Below are positions 27,214 through 35,426 of a stretch of 45,912 bases of DNA, in pieces. The stretch is from an uncultured Lachnospiraceae bacterium. Its GTDB lineage: Bacteria; Bacillota; Clostridia; Lachnospirales; Lachnospiraceae. The stretch spans positions 1 through 45,912 of the forward strand of contig CADBIU010000001.1 of NCBI GenBank assembly GCA_902794825.1, given 5' to 3'. The position numbers and the translations under genes were made by a program. The notes beneath the pieces are model-generated. The model made no database searches. It saw only the letters and a program-made list of their open reading frames with translations, and was not told the origin of the DNA. How positions within the stretch are numbered: position 1 is the stretch's first letter; each line of letters starts with the position of its first letter.

Positions 27214-29577
27214 TCACGGTTTATTCTCCATTGCAAGGACATTTGTTTTTCTGGAACGGACAGTCAGAATAATAAACGCTATTACTGCCGCAGCCGAGAT
27301 ATAAGAACACATCCTGATCCCGACCGGCAGATATCTGAATTCAATGGAATGCTTCCCGGCAGGTACAGGGATCGCCATCAGCCCGCCGTCAACTTTTTCG
27401 ATCGTGACTTCCACTCCGTCCACAGCGGCGGTAAAGCCCGGGTCATAGGGAACTGAGAAGAATACCAGATTATCTTCGGGAAGATCTGCCTCTGCGGTAA
27501 ATCCGCTTAACGTAAAACGGAAATCTTTGCAGGATGATTCTGCCCTCTCTCTGCAGTACCTCGCAAATTCCTGATCGCTCATGACCTGCTCATCAGCATG
27601 CCTGTCTTCCTCCATATACTTGCCGTATCTGGCGCATTGTTCCTCTGTGAGGATGATGTCCCTGACAAGCAGTCTGTCTGTCATCTCTCCCTTCTTCATG
27701 GAACTGTATTCCGCATCCCTTATAAAACTGTCGAAAGTGAAACCCATCGGAATATAATTGGAGTTTTCATAGATCCTGTATCCGTCTGTATCCGTATAGT
27801 CGTCATATCCGACAATACCGCCCTTTTCCTCGAGAGTCTCGGAAGGTTTTACAAGAGTATTTTCTATATAATAGCGTACGGAGAGGAGCGCCCTTGCGCC
27901 GGCCCTGTCGATCGGAAGTGTCGATTCTACTGTCCGGATCATTCCGATCTTTCTGTAAAAACTAAAGATGGAAGGATTAACCGTGCTCTCGAAGCAGTGG
28001 ATAGTGGGATAACCCCACACCATCTCGTAGTTCGTCGACGTCCCGTCTGTCTCCACTCTCAGAAACGACGACGTATCCGGAAGTTCCGGTTCTGAATCCA
28101 GCATCTGTTTTCTCCACTTCACGCCTCCCGTTCGCGCGATCAGTGAGTTTCCGTTGTACAAAACTGCCAGATTGGTCAAAAGACAGCAGAATACAGCGGC
28201 GATGAGAAGCGCAGGCTTTCTGTATTTTGACATACTTCTGACATTCGGCAGAATGATGAGGAGAAGTACCAGAATGAGAAGCTGAGCGGCAGTCGCCGCG
28301 ATCTCGATGACAAGAAGGTCATTGTTGCTGCTGACAGAAAACCATTTTGTTTTCCCTTTCTCTATCACGGGAACAAGCGCGCTCAGCATGATCAGTACAG
28401 TGATGATCACAGTGACGCGGGCTGCCTTCATAAGTTCGGTCCTGCCGGCCGATTCGAGCGCGCGGGCTGTCATAGCTGCCATGATCAGGATGGGCATATA
28501 AAACCATCTCGCGTAGTACTCCGAGTTGAAAGCGCTGAAGACTGAATTAAAAAGAGGGATGAAAGCCATTACGCCGCACACCGCGATCATTCTGCTTTTC
28601 CAGGACCTGCGGAATACTTTCATATACGCGATCACGCCTGTCAGTGAAAAACAGGGCAGATAAGCAGCCAGCGAGCCGTTCTTTACCTGCTCTCCCGAGA
28701 AAAGAGTTGGCTTGGCGATGATATCCGGCACCATAAACAGTGATTTGATAATGGCCAGGGGAGTTACGCCCTCATCAAAGGCGAAGATCCCGTAGCCGTT
28801 TATGTAGTCGTTCAGACGGCTGTTTCCGCTGAGCCCGTACACCGACTGCACAAGGAAAAAAGCGGATATCAAAAGCCCCAGGATCCCGCTTAAGAGAACC
28901 CGGATCACATCGCCTGCTATCCTGTGGGGATCTCTTGACGGACAGTACCTCACAATATAGTAGATAAGGATGAAGATCGCCTGTCCGAAGAAGAAATAAT
29001 AGTTTATGACCGACATCAGAGCCGTCATGAGCGTGAATCCGGCTGTTCTGTTCTTCCCGACAGCGTCGTCAAAAGTCAGAAGATACAGCGGGAAAAAAGC
29101 CGTCGCGTCGTGAAAATGCTGAAATACGATGTTGCAGGCCTGAAATCCCGAAAAAGTGTATAGCAGACTTCCGATCACAGCCCAGATATTACCGCGAACA
29201 TTTCTTCTGATATACGCGTAAGAAGTTACCATCGCGGTCCCGTAGCGCAGGGACATGACAAAGGGAAGAATGTAGGGGATCGTCTTCTCGCCAAAAGGAA
29301 TGGTCAGCCAGAAAAAGGGACTGCCCCACAGATAAAAGGACATACTCCCGCCCATGCTGCTTCCGAGGTCAATGTACGGATTCCAGAAGAAGCGGCCGCT
29401 GCGTACTGCCCTGTGCGCGAGTATGTAGAAAGGCACCTGCTGCACATTGTAATCACCGTAATAAAAAAAGATCCCGCCGTGATATATCAAAAAGGGAAGG
29501 ACCGCTGCCAGATACAGCAGCGCTCCTCCCGCGAACAGCAATATATACTGAAGTATGTTCGAACGTTTAGTAGTCAA
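27214..29577 (-). CDS. YfhO family membrane protein
   Basis: 787 residues. The first ~480 residues contain a dozen or so hydrophobic segments, then a long extracytoplasmic part (about 485-755) and a final membrane helix near 760-778. N-terminal features GDYNVQQVPFY and GSSMGGSMSFYLWGSPF are characteristic of YfhO/GtrB-partner proteins, which resemble GT-C glycosyltransferases and help glycosylate teichoic or lipoteichoic acids in some Firmicutes. The donor and acceptor here are unknown. The start appears to be a TTG at 29577 with GAGG 9 nt upstream, 12 bp after the YerC stop, so translation is probably coupled. It lies in an operon with amino acid genes. Confidence 0.88.
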   Translation of the reverse strand: MTTKRSNILQYILLFAGGALLYLAAVLPFLIYHGGIFFYYGDYNVQQVPFYILAHRAVRSGRFFWNPYIDLGSSMGGSMSFYLWGSPFFWLTIPFGEKTIPYILPFVMSLRYGTAMVTSYAYIRRNVRGNIWAVIGSLLYTFSGFQACNIVFQHFHDATAFFPLYLLTFDDAVGKNRTAGFTLMTALMSVINYYFFFGQAIFILIYYIVRYCPSRDPHRIAGDVIRVLLSGILGLLISAFFLVQSVYGLSGNSRLNDYINGYGIFAFDEGVTPLAIIKSLFMVPDIIAKPTLFSGEQVKNGSLAAYLPCFSLTGVIAYMKVFRRSWKSRMIAVCGVMAFIPLFNSVFSAFNSEYYARWFYMPILIMAAMTARALESAGRTELMKAARVTVIITVLIMLSALVPVIEKGKTKWFSVSSNNDLLVIEIAATAAQLLILVLLLIILPNVRSMSKYRKPALLIAAVFCCLLTNLAVLYNGNSLIARTGGVKWRKQMLDSEPELPDTSSFLRVETDGTSTNYEMVWGYPTIHCFESTVNPSIFSFYRKIGMIRTVESTLPIDRAGARALLSVRYYIENTLVKPSETLEEKGGIVGYDDYTDTDGYRIYENSNYIPMGFTFDSFIRDAEYSSMKKGEMTDRLLVRDIILTEEQCARYGKYMEEDRHADEQVMSDQEFARYCRERAESSCKDFRFTLSGFTAEADLPEDNLVFFSVPYDPGFTAAVDGVEVTIEKVDGGLMAIPVPAGKHSIEFRYLPVGIRMCSYISAAAVIAFIILTVRSRKTNVLAMENKP

Positions 29578-29589
29578 GATAGTGTCCTC

Positions 29590-29925
29590 TTACTCGCCTG
29601 TTGTCCCTGCAGCCTTTTCAGCCTCAATGAAGTCTTTCATACTGTTCATTCTTGCAAAGACAAGCGCGTATCCGTCGTCTCCGTAATTGAGAGAACGATT
29701 GACACGGCTGATCGTCGCGGTAGACGCTCCGGTCTTCTCCGCTATCTTGAGATACGTATCATGTCTGCGCAGCATTGTTGCCACCTCAAACCTCTGGGAA
29801 AGTGAGAGGAGCTCATTGACGGTGCACAGATCCTCAAAGAAACTGTAACATTCCTCTTTATTTTCCAGTGTCAAAATAGCTTCAAACAAACTGTCAACAG
29901 CTTCTGTTCTGATCTTTTTGTTCAT
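29590..29925 (-). CDS. YerC/YecD family TrpR-like transcriptional regulator
   Basis: 111 residues with a TrpR-repressor fold pattern throughout. The helix-turn-helix is YLKIAEKTGASTATISRVNRSL at about 58-79, preceded by SLSQRFEVATML, both typical of the YerC/YecD group. The ligand of this group is not established; tryptophan should not be assumed. It is the first gene of an operon with yfhO, the ACT protein, hom and lysC, and may control it. The ATG at 29925 follows GGAG at a long spacing. Confidence 0.88.
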   Translation of the reverse strand: MNKKIRTEAVDSLFEAILTLENKEECYSFFEDLCTVNELLSLSQRFEVATMLRRHDTYLKIAEKTGASTATISRVNRSLNYGDDGYALVFARMNSMKDFIEAEKAAGTTGE

Positions 29926-29970
29926 ACCCCGCTACTCCTTGCTCTCAAGTAATACTAACCTGCACATAAT

Positions 29971-29999
29971 ATTTTAGCATTGTAAAGTTTTAAAGTAAA
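29971..29999 (-). promoter_or_regulatory. Promoter of the yerC-yfhO-ACT-hom-lysC operon
   Basis: TTTACT (29994-29999), 17 nt, TAAAAT (29971-29976), with TGC before the -10 (extended -10). Confidence 0.6.
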
Positions 30000-30072
30000 G
30001 AGTTTGAGCAAGTAATTGGTAGTTGGTATCATTGTTCATCGATATAACATTTATCTGTTTTGTATCTTTACT

Positions 30073-30101
30073 TTTATGTTTACCTGTGCTATTTTGATAA
30101 T
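30073..30101 (+). promoter_or_regulatory. Promoter of the cold-shock gene
   Basis: TTTATG (30073-30078), 17 nt, GATAAT (30096-30101). An overlapping alternative is TTTACT with TATTTT, also at 17 nt. Either gives a 5' leader of about 65-75 nt, long for this window. Confidence 0.45.
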
Positions 30102-30173
30102 GTTGCACAAATTGTTTTATTTTTCACAAACATTTGCGCTGTACTATTCATCACACAATTCGGAGGTAACAAC

Positions 30174-30374
30174 ATGAGTAAGGGTGTAGTCAGACGATTC
30201 AATAACCAGCGCGGTTTTGGATTTATCAGTGATTCGGAAGGAAACGATGTATTCGTGCATTATACAGGTATCAACGGCGAAGGTTTCAAGACCCTTGAAG
30301 AAGGTCAGGAAGTTGAATTCGACATTGTCCAGGGCGAGAAAGGCCCTCAGGCTGTTAATGTGACAAAGTTTTGA
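30174..30374 (+). CDS. Cold-shock domain protein (CspA family)
   Basis: 66 residues, one cold-shock domain. These proteins bind single-stranded RNA and DNA as chaperones. RNP1 is RGFGFIS (13-19) and RNP2 is DVFVHY (25-30). The C-terminal [10 protein letters not shown] is typical. Unusually, the conserved KWFN near the N-terminus reads RRFN: the stacking tryptophan at position 8 is an arginine and the final RNP2 aromatic is Tyr30. The ATG at 30174 has CGGAGGTAACAAC, an excellent site; the frame is open upstream but without a start context. The gene is monocistronic on the + strand. Confidence 0.95.
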   Translation: MSKGVVRRFNNQRGFGFISDSEGNDVFVHYTGINGEGFKTLEEGQEVEFDIVQGEKGPQAVNVTKF

Positions 30375-30384
30375 TCATAATCAT

Positions 30385-30436
30385 AAAAGCCGGACCGGCT
30401 GAGAGTCTTTTTTCTCTCCGCCGATCCGGCTTTTTT
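30385..30436. terminator. Terminator of the cold-shock gene
   Basis: AAAAGCCGGA (30385-30394) pairs with TCCGGCTTTT, with inner CGGC/GCCG and GAGAG/CTCTC pairs, and ends in TTTTTT (30431-30436). On the minus strand the 3' end is TTTTATG, so it may also end the hisA-like transcript. Confidence 0.85.
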
Positions 30437-30466
30437 GTGCTTTTCGCCTCTGTTTCCGGGACCGTT

Positions 30467-31270
30467 TCAGATCTTATCCGCTGCTTCTGCCAGATCCTCA
30501 AGAGTCAGGTTGCCGCCAAACAGTGTCAGCGCGCTGCCCACTGTGACATCCATCCTTCCGCCGGACAGCTTTCCTATCAGTTTGAGGTCGCTCAAAGAGC
30601 GGACGCCTCCTGCATAGGTTATCGGGAATCCCGACATCTGCTCCCATTCACCCAGTAATGATACAAGAGTCTCTTCGATCCCGGACCGCTTTCCCTCCAC
30701 ATCCGCCGCGTGGATCAGGAACTCGTCGCAGCAGCCGGAAAGCCTGTCAAGCACATCTTTTTTGATCTCCAGGTCTGTAAACTTTTGCCATCGGTCGGTA
30801 ACTACTACATATTTCCCGTCAATTCTCTTCCTGCAGCTGAGGTCCAGTACGATCCTCTCCCGCCCGGCTGCTCTTATCATTTCCGAGAGCGCTCTCTCAC
30901 TTAACTTTCCGTCGCTGAACACATAGGATGTCACGATCACGTGAGAAGCGCCTGCGTCAAGAAAGGTTCCGGCAGTCTCAGGAGTGATGCCTCCGCCGAT
31001 CTGCATGCCCCCCGGGAAAGCGGCCAGAGCGCCCATTGCCTGTTCCATGTCTTTTTTATATGCTTCTTCCCTGACAGAATTGAGAAGGATAATATGTCCG
31101 CCACGCAGATCCATATCTCTGTATACGGAAGCGTAATAGGAGGCGTCCCTGTCCGCAACGAAATTTTCCACAGCGGTTCCCATGGAGCGGTCCCCCTGGT
31201 CCTTCAGCGTGCTTCCCACGATCTGCTTGACGCGGCCGTTATGTATATCTATGCAAGGTCTGATGCGCAT
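30467..31270 (-). CDS. hisA: Phosphoribosylformimino-5-aminoimidazole carboxamide ribotide isomerase, eukaryotic (HIS6) type
   Basis: 267 residues. HisA opens the ribose of ProFAR in histidine synthesis. This is the divergent eukaryotic/HIS6 form: RPCIDIHNGRVKQIVGSTL at the start, SYYASVYRDMDLRGGHII, IVLDLSCRKRIDGKYVVV, WQKFTDLEI, FLIHAADVEGKRSGI and YAGGVRSLSDLKLI all align with fungal and plant HIS6 in order. Its length also fits that class, not the ~240-residue bacterial HisA. No other his gene is nearby. The ATG at 31270 follows GGGAGAGCAGGAT. It lies downstream of dapB but after a terminator, so its expression may depend on read-through or an unseen promoter. Confidence 0.88.
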   Translation of the reverse strand: MRIRPCIDIHNGRVKQIVGSTLKDQGDRSMGTAVENFVADRDASYYASVYRDMDLRGGHIILLNSVREEAYKKDMEQAMGALAAFPGGMQIGGGITPETAGTFLDAGASHVIVTSYVFSDGKLSERALSEMIRAAGRERIVLDLSCRKRIDGKYVVVTDRWQKFTDLEIKKDVLDRLSGCCDEFLIHAADVEGKRSGIEETLVSLLGEWEQMSGFPITYAGGVRSLSDLKLIGKLSGGRMDVTVGSALTLFGGNLTLEDLAEAADKI

Positions 31271-31294
31271 ATCCTGCTCTCCCGCAAATCTGCC

Positions 31295-31323
31295 TTCAAA
31301 GAAGGGACCGCCGAAGCGGTCCC
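31295..31323 (-). terminator. dapB terminator with UUCG tetraloop
   Basis: Minus strand: GGGACCGC, TTCG loop, GCGGTCCC (31304-31311 with 31316-31323), then TTCTTTG. The UUCG loop closed by C-G is especially stable. Confidence 0.8.
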
Positions 31324-31338
31324 CGTGTTATTGTGTGA

Positions 31339-32091
31339 TCAGCTGAGCACATCGCTCATGGTGTAAAATCCGGCCTCCCTGCCGGCCAGGAATTTAGCCG
31401 CCTCAACGGCGCCTTTTCCGAACACCGCGCGGCTGTAAGCCCTGTGTGATAGTGTGATCACCTCGTCCTGCCCTGCGAAGATCACGTCGTGGTCGCCCAC
31501 AATGGATCCCCCGCGGACTGCGGAGATACCGATCTCTTTTACAGGTCTCTTCATTCTTCTTCCTGTGCGGTCGTAGACATATTCATACTCGTTTCCAAGA
31601 GCGGCGTTTGCGGCATCGGCAAGAGCCAGCGCCGTACCGCTGGGTGCATCGATCTTCTGGTTGTGATGTTTTTCCACGATCTCGATGTCGAATCCAGCCT
31701 GCGCAAGCTTGGGAGCGGCCTGAGCTATCAGAACTTCGATCAGATTCACGCCTACTGACATGTTGGCGGACTTGAGCACCGCTATCTTTTCTGCCGCGCT
31801 CTGGAGCGCTTTAGTCTGCTCATCTGAGAGTCCTGTGGTGCATACTACTACAGGAAGGTTCTTCGCTGTGCAGTAGGCAAGAAGTCCGTCTACAGCGGAA
31901 GCTGTGGAAAAATCAATGACTACATCCGCTTCAGGGCAGTCGTTGAGATCCCTGTAAACAGGAAATCCTGCGTATGCGTCGCCAAAAGCGTCAACGCCTG
32001 CTACTACCTGTGTCTTTTCATCTTTTTCACATATTTCAGTGATGATATGTCCCATTCTGCCGCAGCAGCCGTGGATAATGATCCTGATCAT
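31339..32091 (-). CDS. dapB: 4-hydroxy-tetrahydrodipicolinate reductase
   Basis: 250 residues. It reduces the DapA product in the lysine/diaminopimelate pathway. The nucleotide-binding loop is GCCGRMG at 8-14, and the catalytic signature EKHHNQKIDAPSGTA is at 140-154 with H142/H143 and K146. The ATG at 32091 lies 15 bp after the dapA stop. The peptidoglycan of Firmicutes needs diaminopimelate, so the enzyme serves both wall and lysine. Confidence 0.97.
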   Translation of the reverse strand: MIRIIIHGCCGRMGHIITEICEKDEKTQVVAGVDAFGDAYAGFPVYRDLNDCPEADVVIDFSTASAVDGLLAYCTAKNLPVVVCTTGLSDEQTKALQSAAEKIAVLKSANMSVGVNLIEVLIAQAAPKLAQAGFDIEIVEKHHNQKIDAPSGTALALADAANAALGNEYEYVYDRTGRRMKRPVKEIGISAVRGGSIVGDHDVIFAGQDEVITLSHRAYSRAVFGKGAVEAAKFLAGREAGFYTMSDVLS

Positions 32092-32106
32092 TCTTTCTCC
32101 CCCTAA

Positions 32107-32997
32107 TCAGATAAGTCCGAAATTCTGCATTGCCTTGCGAAGTCTCTCTGTATTTGCGGGCGTCATTTCCGTAAGAGGCATGCGAAGAGGTCCGGCGTTC
32201 TGGCCCATAAGGTTTACAGCTTTCTTGACGGGAATCGGGTTGACTTCGCAGAACAGAGCCTCGAACAGCTCATGAGTGTCCATCTGGAGCTTTGCGGCGC
32301 TCTTGACGTCTCCGTCAAAGAACTTCCGGCACAGATCATGCATTGCCTTGGGAGCTACGTTTGCTACGACCGAGATCACGCCGAGCCCGCCCATCGAGAG
32401 AAGCGGAACGACCTGGTCGTCGTTGCCTGAATAGAGATCGATGTTTCCGTCGCAGAGGGTCATGAGTTTGACGATCTGGCTGATGTCGCCGCTGGCTTCC
32501 TTGATACCGACGATGTTGGGAACATCTTTGACAAGTCTCGCTACTGTCTGGGGCAGAACATTTCCGCCGGTGCGGCTGGGCACATTGTAAAGGATAACGG
32601 GAGTGCCGGGCACTTCATCCGCGACCATCTTAAAGTGCTTGTAAACGCCGTCCTGGGTTCCCTTGTTGTAGTAAGGGGAAATGAGGAGCAGCCCGTCTGC
32701 TCCGTAAGAGGCGACTTCCTTTGAGAGCTGAATTGCGGTCAGGGTCCTGTTGGAGCCGGTGCCCGCGATCACAGGAACTCTTCCCTTGGTGTGTTCAATG
32801 CAGAACTTGCATACATCGAGATGCTCCTGCTCTGACATCGTGGCCGCTTCTCCGGTAGAGCCGCAGACAACGATCGCGTCCGTCCCGTTGTCGATCTGAT
32901 AATCGATGATATCGGCAAAGGCCTCGTAGTTGACGGACTCATCCGTCTCCTTAAAGGGCGTCACAATTGCTACTGCAGATCCTTTAAAAACTGCCAT
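32107..32997 (-). CDS. dapA: 4-hydroxy-tetrahydrodipicolinate synthase
   Basis: 296 residues. It condenses pyruvate with aspartate semialdehyde, the branch point to lysine. The Schiff-base lysine is K166 (IVGIKEASGD), the catalytic tyrosine is Y137 (ILYNVPSRTG), and the TTGE-type loop appears as CGSTGEAATM (45-54). The ATG at 32997 has AAGGATGGG upstream. It lies 41 bp after the CobO-like gene and directly before dapB. Confidence 0.97.
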   Translation of the reverse strand: MAVFKGSAVAIVTPFKETDESVNYEAFADIIDYQIDNGTDAIVVCGSTGEAATMSEQEHLDVCKFCIEHTKGRVPVIAGTGSNRTLTAIQLSKEVASYGADGLLLISPYYNKGTQDGVYKHFKMVADEVPGTPVILYNVPSRTGGNVLPQTVARLVKDVPNIVGIKEASGDISQIVKLMTLCDGNIDLYSGNDDQVVPLLSMGGLGVISVVANVAPKAMHDLCRKFFDGDVKSAAKLQMDTHELFEALFCEVNPIPVKKAVNLMGQNAGPLRMPLTEMTPANTERLRKAMQNFGLI

Positions 32998-33038
32998 TTT
33001 CCCATCCTTCCTACCGGCGCCCCGCGGCGCGCAGTCAA

Positions 33039-33533
33039 TCAGAAATTCTTGAACTGCATGTTCCCTATCTCGGAGATCTTGTCAGCAAATTTGCAGACCT
33101 CCACATTCATCTCGCTTCCGGTAATGATGATATCCGTATCCGCGCGGGATTCCACGAGTTCCCTCAGATCATCCACCGAAATGATTTTCTTGTTGACGAC
33201 TTCGAGCACTTCATCGAGGACCAGGAGATTACATTCGCCTGTGGTGAGCACTTTCCTGGCAAAATTCAGGCCGTTGCGGATATTGACCGCGGCCTCTTCC
33301 TGCTCTTCCTCGGTACGCTCCATGTAATCTATCTCCGATTTTTCAAATCGGAAGATCTTGATCTCCGGCTCAAGTCTTTTGGTGAAAGGACTGTCTGTGA
33401 TCCCCTTTCCCTTGAGGAACTGGATGATGACGATACTGTCTCCCTCCGAAGCCCTTTTCATAGCGATTCCGAGCGAAGCCGCAGACTTTCCGTATCCATC
33501 CCCCATAAAGATCATTACTTTTCCAGAAGCCAT
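33039..33533 (-). CDS. CobO/BtuR-like P-loop ATPase (putative corrinoid adenosyltransferase)
   Basis: 164 residues from the ATG at 33533 (GGGG 8 nt upstream); an in-frame TTG at 33560 has no ribosome site. The family adds adenosyl to cob(I)yrinic acid or cobalamin. The P-loop reads GDGYGKSAASLG where CobO/BtuR usually has GNGKGKTTA; IVIIQFLKGKG and LLVLDEVLEVVNKKII (Walker B-like DEV) match the family. No other cobalamin gene is in the window. It is the first gene of a likely operon with dapA and dapB. A distinct, non-corrinoid role is possible. Confidence 0.82.
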   Translation of the reverse strand: MASGKVMIFMGDGYGKSAASLGIAMKRASEGDSIVIIQFLKGKGITDSPFTKRLEPEIKIFRFEKSEIDYMERTEEEQEEAAVNIRNGLNFARKVLTTGECNLLVLDEVLEVVNKKIISVDDLRELVESRADTDIIITGSEMNVEVCKFADKISEIGNMQFKNF

Positions 33534-33580
33534 AACGAAACCCCATTTGTTTCTATGCAAAAAACAATAATATCCCTATC

Positions 33581-33609
33581 ACCATAGCACTTTTTACAGC
33601 TTCTGTAAA
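33581..33609 (-). promoter_or_regulatory. Promoter for the CobO-like gene, dapA and dapB
   Basis: TTTACA (33604-33609), 17 nt, TATGGT (33581-33586) with TGC before it. Confidence 0.45.
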
Positions 33610-33634
33610 TCGTCAATAGACGACAGAGCGCCGC

Positions 33635-35404
33635 TTACATTCTCTCAGGCGCTGAGAATCCCAGAACATCGATGCATGTGCTGAGAATGTCAAGAGTAAG
33701 CTTTAAGAGCGCGATCCAGCTTTCCTTTTTCTGCGTGTCCTGCTCTGAGAGGATCTTTGTGGAGTGATAGAAACTGTTGAAGTCATTTGACAGCTGATAA
33801 ATATACGCACAGATTCTGTGAGGCGCGATCTCTGCATACGCATTGTCCATCATCGCGCCAAATCCCGCCAGGTCCGCCATAAGATCCTTCTCGGCTTTGC
33901 TCTGCGCCAGGCCGATCCTGAGATCAGACAGGTCTCTTCCGCCTGACGCGGCATACTTGCCGAGAATGGATTTGATTCTTACGATGGTGTACAGGATATA
34001 AGGACCTGTGTCTCCCTCGAAGGAAGTGAATCTCTCGATATCGAAAATATAGTCCTTCGAGGCCTGATTGGAAAGATCTCCGTATTTCAGGGCAGCGAGA
34101 GCGACCTGTTTAGCCGTCTTCTCAGCTTCCTCTGGCCCGATCTCGGGATTCGACGCTATTTTGCCCCTCATCTCCTCGTTGATGTCGCTGATCAGATCTG
34201 AAAGCTTCATGACGCCGCCGTCTCTCGTCTTGAAAGGCTTGCCGTCTTTGCCGTTCATAGTGCCGAAACCGATATGGCGAAGCTCTGTACTCTCAGGCAC
34301 CAGCCCGCACTTTCTGGCAGTCCTGAAAACCTGCTGGAAGTGAAGTTCCTGGCGCTTGTCCGTGATATAAATGATCTCGTCCGGGTGATAGAGCCTCTCT
34401 CTCTCGCTGATCGTCGCAAGGTCTGTGGTCGTATAGAGCGCGGCGCCGTCGGACTTGAGGATGATGCAGGGAGGGATATCCTTGGTATCGCTCTCCTTAG
34501 CTACATCGACAACGAGAGCGCCGTTTGACTCGTAAGCCAGGCCTTTTTCCTTCATATCGGCGACCATGCCGGGGATCGCGTCGTGAACTGTGGATTCTCC
34601 CCACCAGAGGTCAAAATCGACGTCCAGGTTGGCGTAGTTCTTTTTCATGTCGGCAACGGAGACCTCAATGATCTTGTTCCACAGAGCGCGCAGGCCCCGG
34701 TCGCCTTCCTGAAGCCGGTGGGTGTTGGTCATCGCCTCGGCATAGTACTCTGGATCTTCTTTTGATTTCTTACTTGCCGTGGGATAGATTTCTTCAAGTT
34801 CAGTGACCGTGAAAGGTGCCTCTTCAGGATATTCCCCCTCATAAGAAGGGTCAAAATAGCACAGATCCGGCTGTCTCTTAGAAACCTCTGTGATCACAAG
34901 GCCCATCTGAAGTCCCCAGTCTCCGAGATGGATATCGCCGATAACTTTTTCGCCGTGATACCTGGCGATCCTCTTTACAGCCTCTCCGATAACGGCGCTT
35001 CTGAGGTGCCCTACGTGAAGAGGTTTGGCAACGTTGGGTCCGCCGTAATCGAGAATGATGGAGGCGGGCTTTTCGGGCGTCTCAAGGCCGAACTTTTCCG
35101 CGCGGCTCATCTTACCCAGGTAGTCGCTGATAAAGTCCTCCCGGATCTTCAGGTTAAGAAAACCCGGCTTTACAGCTTCCGCCGATGAGAACACGTTCGA
35201 GTCCTGAAGCTTCGCCGCCACGTCGTTCGCGATCATGATTGGCGCCTTATGGTATCTTTTGGCGCCGGCCATCGCGCCGTTGCACTGGTATTCACACAGA
35301 TCAGGGCGGTTTGAGACAGTGACCTTGCCAAGTTCGCTGTCATACCCTGCCGCATCGAAAGCACCCGCCATCTCAGCGGAGATCAGATTCAGAAATTTTT
35401 CCAC
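33635..35404 (-). CDS. argS: Arginyl-tRNA synthetase
   Basis: 589 residues from the GTG at 35404, with AAGGAG 6 nt upstream. The frame stays open 38 codons further, but that extension overlaps queH and is not conserved-looking. Class I features: HVGHLRS as the HIGH motif (KPLHVGHLRSAVIG) and GDWGLQMGL. The C-terminal anticodon-binding domain includes YILYTIVRIKSIL and ends LGFSAPERM. ArgRS lacks a canonical KMSKS; the corresponding region is GGVMKLSDL. It is 22 bp downstream of queH. Confidence 0.96.
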   Translation of the reverse strand: MEKFLNLISAEMAGAFDAAGYDSELGKVTVSNRPDLCEYQCNGAMAGAKRYHKAPIMIANDVAAKLQDSNVFSSAEAVKPGFLNLKIREDFISDYLGKMSRAEKFGLETPEKPASIILDYGGPNVAKPLHVGHLRSAVIGEAVKRIARYHGEKVIGDIHLGDWGLQMGLVITEVSKRQPDLCYFDPSYEGEYPEEAPFTVTELEEIYPTASKKSKEDPEYYAEAMTNTHRLQEGDRGLRALWNKIIEVSVADMKKNYANLDVDFDLWWGESTVHDAIPGMVADMKEKGLAYESNGALVVDVAKESDTKDIPPCIILKSDGAALYTTTDLATISERERLYHPDEIIYITDKRQELHFQQVFRTARKCGLVPESTELRHIGFGTMNGKDGKPFKTRDGGVMKLSDLISDINEEMRGKIASNPEIGPEEAEKTAKQVALAALKYGDLSNQASKDYIFDIERFTSFEGDTGPYILYTIVRIKSILGKYAASGGRDLSDLRIGLAQSKAEKDLMADLAGFGAMMDNAYAEIAPHRICAYIYQLSNDFNSFYHSTKILSEQDTQKKESWIALLKLTLDILSTCIDVLGFSAPERM

Positions 35405-35426
35405 TGTATACTCCTTGTCTATGCTG

